Position numbers and translations under genes: made by a program
Notes under the pieces: model-generated
Seen by the model: only the letters and a program-made list of their open reading frames with translations
Databases searched by the model: none
What the model was told of the DNA's origin: nothing
Assembly (NCBI GenBank): GCA_038227045.1
Contig: JBBRQD010000110.1
Coordinates: forward strand, 1-17,477
Direction: 5' to 3'
DNA length: 17,477 nt
DNA from: JANXLS01 sp038227045
Lineage (GTDB): Bacteria > Planctomycetota > SZUA-567 > H5-PLA8
Shown: piece by piece, positions 14,033-17,477 of the stretch
Position numbering within the stretch: the stretch's first letter is position 1
How the letters are laid out: each line of letters begins with the position of its first letter

Positions 14033-15154
14033 ATGCGAACACCGATTTTGATGGCCTCGATTGTGTTTGTTACATTGCTTATTTCATCCAAGAATGTTGA
14101 AGCGGGTGCTGTCAATGAGAACCCACTCAGCGCAGGCCTCGACTGGTTGGTGAGACACCAGGAAGCCGACGGGCATTGGGATTCGCGTAAATGGTCCGCA
14201 GCGAAGAAAACGGACACTGCCACGACCAGTTTGGCGCTGCTCGCGTTGTTGGAATATGGCAACAGTGAAAAAGTGGGAGAATCTAAAGATAATGTCAAAC
14301 GGTGCGTAGCATGGCTGAAAAGCAAACAGGACGCGAGCGGCAGAGTCTTCGACACGACCGATGCGGCAGGGTTAACTGAAGAGGCTCACGGGGCGGCACT
14401 CGCCACACTCGCGATCGCGGAGGCTGTGGGAATGGCGAATAGGCCAGAAACAAAAATTGCAGCCCAAAAAGCCACAGATCGGCTCACTCAAATTTTCCCA
14501 TTTAAAAACACGACGAAAGCAGACGGGCAGATTGAGTACGGAATCGATCCGGCTGCCGACACGCCCACCATCGGTTGGTGCGTCATGGCGCTGAAGTCCG
14601 CAAAAGTCGCGGGACTAAAAGTCCCACACGATGCGTTCGATGCATTGATTGTCTATCTCGATTCCGTGGAGCACAAATTAGCGAAAACGCCGGACGATGA
14701 TGTGGCGCCTTCAGAATATTGGTTTCGCAAACTGGAACAAGCCGGCGACGGACATCCCTCGTATCGTGTATCGGCAATTGGGTGCTTGTGCCGTCAATCC
14801 CTGGGTTGGAAAAGCGAGGATCTTCGATCCTCCGTCGCGCGTTTTGTAACGCAGAGCGGTGTCGCGGTCTGGAATAAAGATGAAGAAAACGTGGACCTGT
14901 ATTATTGGTACATCGCGACGCTATGCACGTTTCAACAAGGCGGCGGTGGGTATTTCAGACTGAACGTTCAGGAAAAGGACTTGGGGATTTGGCCGGCATG
15001 GAACGATGCAAAAAACAAAGCACTCACAGAGAACCAGTGCAAGGACGGTGATGATGCCGGCAGTTGGAACGCGCACGGTTACGCGTCGCGCGAATGGGGG
15101 CGTGCTGGGCAGACAGCGCTGGGATGTCTGTGTATGGAGATTTATGGTCGATAG
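14033..15154 (+). CDS. Secreted prenyltransferase/squalene-oxidase-repeat (alpha/alpha toroid) protein
   Basis: The 373-aa protein starts at ATG 14033, with AAAGGAAG about 7 nt upstream. The frame opens earlier (13946), but the 29 extra residues would sit before a good signal peptide and are rejected. Residues 1-24 form the signal (MRTPILMASIVFVTLLISS...VEA, cut near VEA-GA). The rest has terpenoid-cyclase-like repeats with hydrophobic helix pairs and Gly/Trp turns: GLDWLVRHQEADGHWDS (35-51), CVAWLKSKQDASGRV (91-105), EAHGAALATLAIAEA (117-131), GWCVMALKSAKVAGL (181-195), VDLYYWYIATLCTFQQGG (287-304) and AGQTALGCLCMEIY (358-371). Such non-cyclase toroid proteins are common in Planctomycetota, mostly with unknown roles. 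The DCTAE or DXDD motifs of true squalene-hopene cyclases are not seen, so enzyme activity is not assumed. Confidence 0.85.
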   Translation: MRTPILMASIVFVTLLISSKNVEAGAVNENPLSAGLDWLVRHQEADGHWDSRKWSAAKKTDTATTSLALLALLEYGNSEKVGESKDNVKRCVAWLKSKQDASGRVFDTTDAAGLTEEAHGAALATLAIAEAVGMANRPETKIAAQKATDRLTQIFPFKNTTKADGQIEYGIDPAADTPTIGWCVMALKSAKVAGLKVPHDAFDALIVYLDSVEHKLAKTPDDDVAPSEYWFRKLEQAGDGHPSYRVSAIGCLCRQSLGWKSEDLRSSVARFVTQSGVAVWNKDEENVDLYYWYIATLCTFQQGGGGYFRLNVQEKDLGIWPAWNDAKNKALTENQCKDGDDAGSWNAHGYASREWGRAGQTALGCLCMEIYGR

Positions 15155-15235
15155 CACCGTTTCGCCATATTTTTCGACAACTTCTCTCACCAGCCGCGCG
15201 CGTCTTCCAGGGTCTGTGTCATCTTGGTGCATTGT

Positions 15236-15266
15236 CTTCAACACCAACGGTGCGTACTTCTATAGC
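15236..15266. repeat. 31-bp interspersed hairpin repeat, copy 2
   Basis: It matches 2875-2905 at 27 of 31 positions. The hairpin is CACC (15242-15245) - AAC - GGTG (15249-15252). Relative to copy 1, a G-C pair has become A-T on both arms, keeping the stem. It lies between two plus-strand genes, upstream of the gene at 15444. AT-rich TTTCGT-type repeats follow to about 15301. Confidence 0.65.
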
Positions 15267-15443
15267 ATTTATCATTTTCGTTAATTTCGTTTTTTTCGTG
15301 GTTAATCGCCGTTGAATCGCCCTGGAGATTGAGCCTGTATTCCCGCAGACCCCGTCTTCCATACCCTTCCCGCTTCCAAATGCCGATATTCTCTACTATT
15401 GTTGTGCGGACCGAACGTCTGCGAAATAGGGAGAACTCGTCGC

Positions 15444-17297
15444 GTGCCCGATTCTGTTGAAAATTCGCCGCGGCCCGCGCCGTGGCGGGATGCGCTGTTG
15501 ATTGTGCTGCTCGCGCCCGCGCTGGTGGCGGGGTGCTATTCGGCGCGGTTCTTGGACTACGACGACATCGCTCATTACAACTATGAAACCGTGCTTCCGG
15601 ATACACCATTGAGCGGCACGTTTCGGCCAGTGATGGCCAACACTTATTTTCCCATCACCGTGTTGAGCTACCGGTTTGATCGCTGGATGTACGAAAGCAA
15701 TCCGCCCGCGCCTTGGCGGCAGTCGACGGCTGCGCCCGGCGTGCGCTTCAATTCGCTGTTACTGCATGTAATGGCCGGGATTTTTTTGTGGCGGGCGCTG
15801 TTACTCTTGAAGCTCGGGCGCTGGATGAGCCTCTTCGCGGCGGCGGTCTGGACTGTGCACCCTGCGGCGTGCGAGTCGGTGTGCTGGATCTCCGAACGCA
15901 AGAGCGTGCTGGCGGCATTTTTCGGATTCGCGTCGCTCTGGGTGTTTTTCGGCGGCATGCGGCAGGTGTGGCTTCGAACTCTGGCAACCGGCGCGCTGTT
16001 TGTTCTCGCCATTTTGAGCAAGCCTACCGCAGCGGGATTCCTGCCCGTTTATTTGGTTTACGATTTGTTCCGCATCTCGCAAAGACCCGCCGGCGCAACG
16101 AACGCGGGCGGCGGTGCGGCGAAGTTCACATGGCTCGATGCGCTGCCGCCGCTGCTTCTTTATGCGGCTTGCACGGGCTTGATTGTATTTCTGGCGCAAC
16201 TGAATCTGCGCATGGATCAGGCTTCGTCCGTGAAGCTCGCTGGCGGCAGTCTTTGGACCGTGGCGTTGACCGATGTGCCGATCCTCACGGAATACATTTT
16301 CAATGCACTGATTCCGACATCGTTGAGCATCTTTTACTACAACCCGGTGGTCGTCTCCCTGGCGGATTCTTTTTTCTGGACGCGTCTGGCAGCGCTGTTG
16401 TTCATCGTCGCGGGAACGCTGTGGATGTCGCCGAATCGCTGGCGGACGGTGTTCTTATGGGGCTGGTTTGTCGGAGCGCTCGGACCCGCGTTGAACATTA
16501 TTCCGATCCCCTATTTGATGCAGGATCGCTTCGCCTATTTTTCGTTGCCGGCGATTCTGATCATTGCGGCGGAGACGCTTTCGCAATTGTTCGTCAAGGT
16601 TCAACGCGCCGGTCTTTTCAAAAATTATTCCAACAAAAATATCGGGGCTTCAACCGCGATTGCGGCGGCGCTGTGTTTCGCGCTGATGGCTCTTTTGCGA
16701 AGCGGCGTGTATCGCAACGATCTGGAACTCTTCGGCGACGCCATCGTCAAGCAGCCGAAATCGGGGTACGCGCATTTGCATTATGCCCTGACGATCTCCG
16801 CGGCGGCGGATATCGGGGAGTATTCGGGGACGGGGGATGCGGCGACCATTCAGGCGACGCGCGAAGATGCGCGGAAACACCTGATCCTTTGCTCTCAATG
16901 CGGCGATTTCGACCGGATGCTCGATCCGGGGCGTGTGCGCATTATCATTGCAGTGCTGACCGAAAAGTTGGGGCACCCGGCGGAGGCGTATCCCGTGCTC
17001 GTTCAGGAATTGAAGTTGCCGCAAATGCCGTACAACGTCGCCGCGGCGTGCCAGTCGCTGGCGCGCATGGAGTTGCTGCGGAGTCGGCCGGAGGCAGGAC
17101 TTGTCTGGCTGGACCGTGCCATCAAATCGCTGGCTGAACCCAAGCCCTCGCCGGAGTTGCTCTATTTAAAGGGAAACTGTTTTGAGAAGCTGAACCGCGT
17201 TCAGGATGCGCGGGAAGTTTACCTCGCGATTCCCGCAGGCAGTTTGGCATTCAATCGCGCCCAAGCGCGGCTGAAAGCATTGAGTGCTGCGCCGTGA
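15444..17297 (+). CDS. GT-C-type polytopic glycosyltransferase-like protein with C-terminal TPR-like region
   Basis: The chosen start is GTG 15444 (617 aa), because AGGGAG lies 10 nt upstream. The longer frame from TTG 15399 has no SD. Its first TM is at about 15-34. The first outer loop carries FLDYDDIAHY (36-45), whose acidic residues fit the catalytic/metal site of GT-C enzymes. VHPAACESVCWISERKSVLA (138-157), LSKPTAAGFLP (191-201) and PYLMQDRFAYFSLP (356-369) closely follow the conserved pattern of bacterial TMTC/PMT-related TPR proteins (HP-x3-ESV-x-W-x2-ERK). About 9-10 TMs lie before residue 420. The C-terminal 190 residues (430-617) contain helical TPR-like repeats, for example HLHYALTIS (445-453) and ELLYLKGNCFEKLNRVQDAREVY (571-593). 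A role in transferring lipid-linked sugar to proteins is inferred from family, not shown. Confidence 0.8.
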   Translation: MPDSVENSPRPAPWRDALLIVLLAPALVAGCYSARFLDYDDIAHYNYETVLPDTPLSGTFRPVMANTYFPITVLSYRFDRWMYESNPPAPWRQSTAAPGVRFNSLLLHVMAGIFLWRALLLLKLGRWMSLFAAAVWTVHPAACESVCWISERKSVLAAFFGFASLWVFFGGMRQVWLRTLATGALFVLAILSKPTAAGFLPVYLVYDLFRISQRPAGATNAGGGAAKFTWLDALPPLLLYAACTGLIVFLAQLNLRMDQASSVKLAGGSLWTVALTDVPILTEYIFNALIPTSLSIFYYNPVVVSLADSFFWTRLAALLFIVAGTLWMSPNRWRTVFLWGWFVGALGPALNIIPIPYLMQDRFAYFSLPAILIIAAETLSQLFVKVQRAGLFKNYSNKNIGASTAIAAALCFALMALLRSGVYRNDLELFGDAIVKQPKSGYAHLHYALTISAAADIGEYSGTGDAATIQATREDARKHLILCSQCGDFDRMLDPGRVRIIIAVLTEKLGHPAEAYPVLVQELKLPQMPYNVAAACQSLARMELLRSRPEAGLVWLDRAIKSLAEPKPSPELLYLKGNCFEKLNRVQDAREVYLAIPAGSLAFNRAQARLKALSAAP

Positions 17298-17302
17298 ACC
17301 AT

Positions 17303-17330
17303 TTGTGGTGCGGGCTTCCAGCCTGCATGG
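17303..17330. repeat. Second copy of the 28-bp repeat in a convergent junction
   Basis: It is identical over 28 bp to 857-884 and contains the imperfect palindrome GCGGGCT/AGCCTGC. The flanks differ: this copy lacks the two further palindromes found at 892-922. It starts 6 bp after the stop of the gene ending at 17297 and may serve as its 3' structure. Confidence 0.75.
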
Positions 17331-17355
17331 TGTCGCATTATTGACCCGCGCGTTT

Positions 17356-17477
17356 CTAAAGCGTCATTATCGCGCCGCGCCGGGCAAGTTGAACGAGGCG
17401 GTCGAGCAAAGGCGTATTGGGAAGATACGCCGTGCGAGACCAACGAAGTTCAACGCCGCCCGCCGCAAGCGAGAATG
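17356..17477 (-). CDS. Possible C-terminal end of a gene running off the window
   Basis: On the minus strand a frame is open from the window edge to a TAG at 17358-17356. It gives about 39 residues ending WSRTAYLPNTPLLDRLVQL-ARRGAIMTL. The residue mix is protein-like, with an amphipathic final helix and codons mostly ending in C, G or T. The stretch is too short to assign a family and could be chance. If real, it is convergent with the gene ending at 17297. Confidence 0.3.
   Translation of the reverse strand, partial: FSLAAGGVELRWSRTAYLPNTPLLDRLVQLARRGAIMTL

Noticed and set aside
15155..15247. Minus-strand peptide with ARLVREVVEKYGETVLSTI
   Set aside because: It looks protein-like over about 30 residues, but the frame then runs antisense through the 14033-15154 gene. 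There is no SD or independent stop, so it is at most a gene remnant.
15713..17137. 474-codon plus-strand open frame
   Set aside because: It overlaps the GT-C/TPR gene, lacks hydrophobic segments or motifs, and is rich in Arg, Gly and Cys, as expected for a shadow.

Overview
The window looks like a chromosome fragment from an uncultured, fairly GC-rich bacterium, probably Planctomycetota or a nearby lineage such as Verrucomicrobiota, Hydrogenedentota or Sumerlaeota. That placement is an inference from gene style, not proof. The clues are a zinc-ribbon multi-pass membrane protein, a secreted squalene-cyclase-like repeat protein, a TMTC-like GT-C membrane protein with C-terminal TPR-like repeats, long HlyD-type adaptors, and intergenic DNA full of short palindromic repeat families. 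No rRNA, tRNA, CRISPR array, transposase or phage gene was seen.

Layout. (1) 1-625, minus strand: a compositionally distinct small gene whose first 50 or so codons are built from microsatellite and palindromic repeat DNA. It stops at an in-frame TAG, and the same frame then continues to the window edge as a convincing AraC-like helix-turn-helix segment. (2) 626-1009: a divergent intergenic region with a good sigma-70-type promoter for the minus-strand gene and several repeat elements. (3) 1010-2857, plus: a zinc-ribbon protein with about 12 membrane segments. (4) 2999-10048, minus: a five-gene export operon. In transcription order it holds three different long HlyD/MacA-type membrane fusion proteins, a MacB/LolD-type ABC ATPase and a MacB/FtsX-type permease. 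Two junctions are ATGA overlaps. (5) 10393-11865, plus: a putative glycoside-hydrolase-like protein that seems to end early. (6) 12018-13913, minus: an S9 prolyl-oligopeptidase-family serine peptidase. (7) 14033-15154, plus: a secreted prenyltransferase/squalene-oxidase-repeat protein. (8) 15444-17297, plus: the GT-C/TPR membrane protein. (9) 17356-17477, minus: the possible C-terminal end of another gene.

The clearest functional unit is the export operon. One ATPase and one permease are matched with three adaptors of 497-568 aa, each with an N-terminal membrane anchor and a long coiled-coil hairpin. No TolC-like outer-membrane channel is present. The substrate cannot be told from the sequence. 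The other genes are single transcription units with no evident link to the transporter.

The intergenic DNA is notable. Each of the three convergent gene junctions carries a palindromic element of a different family. Two families recur within the window, one with a compensatory base-pair change that keeps its hairpin intact.
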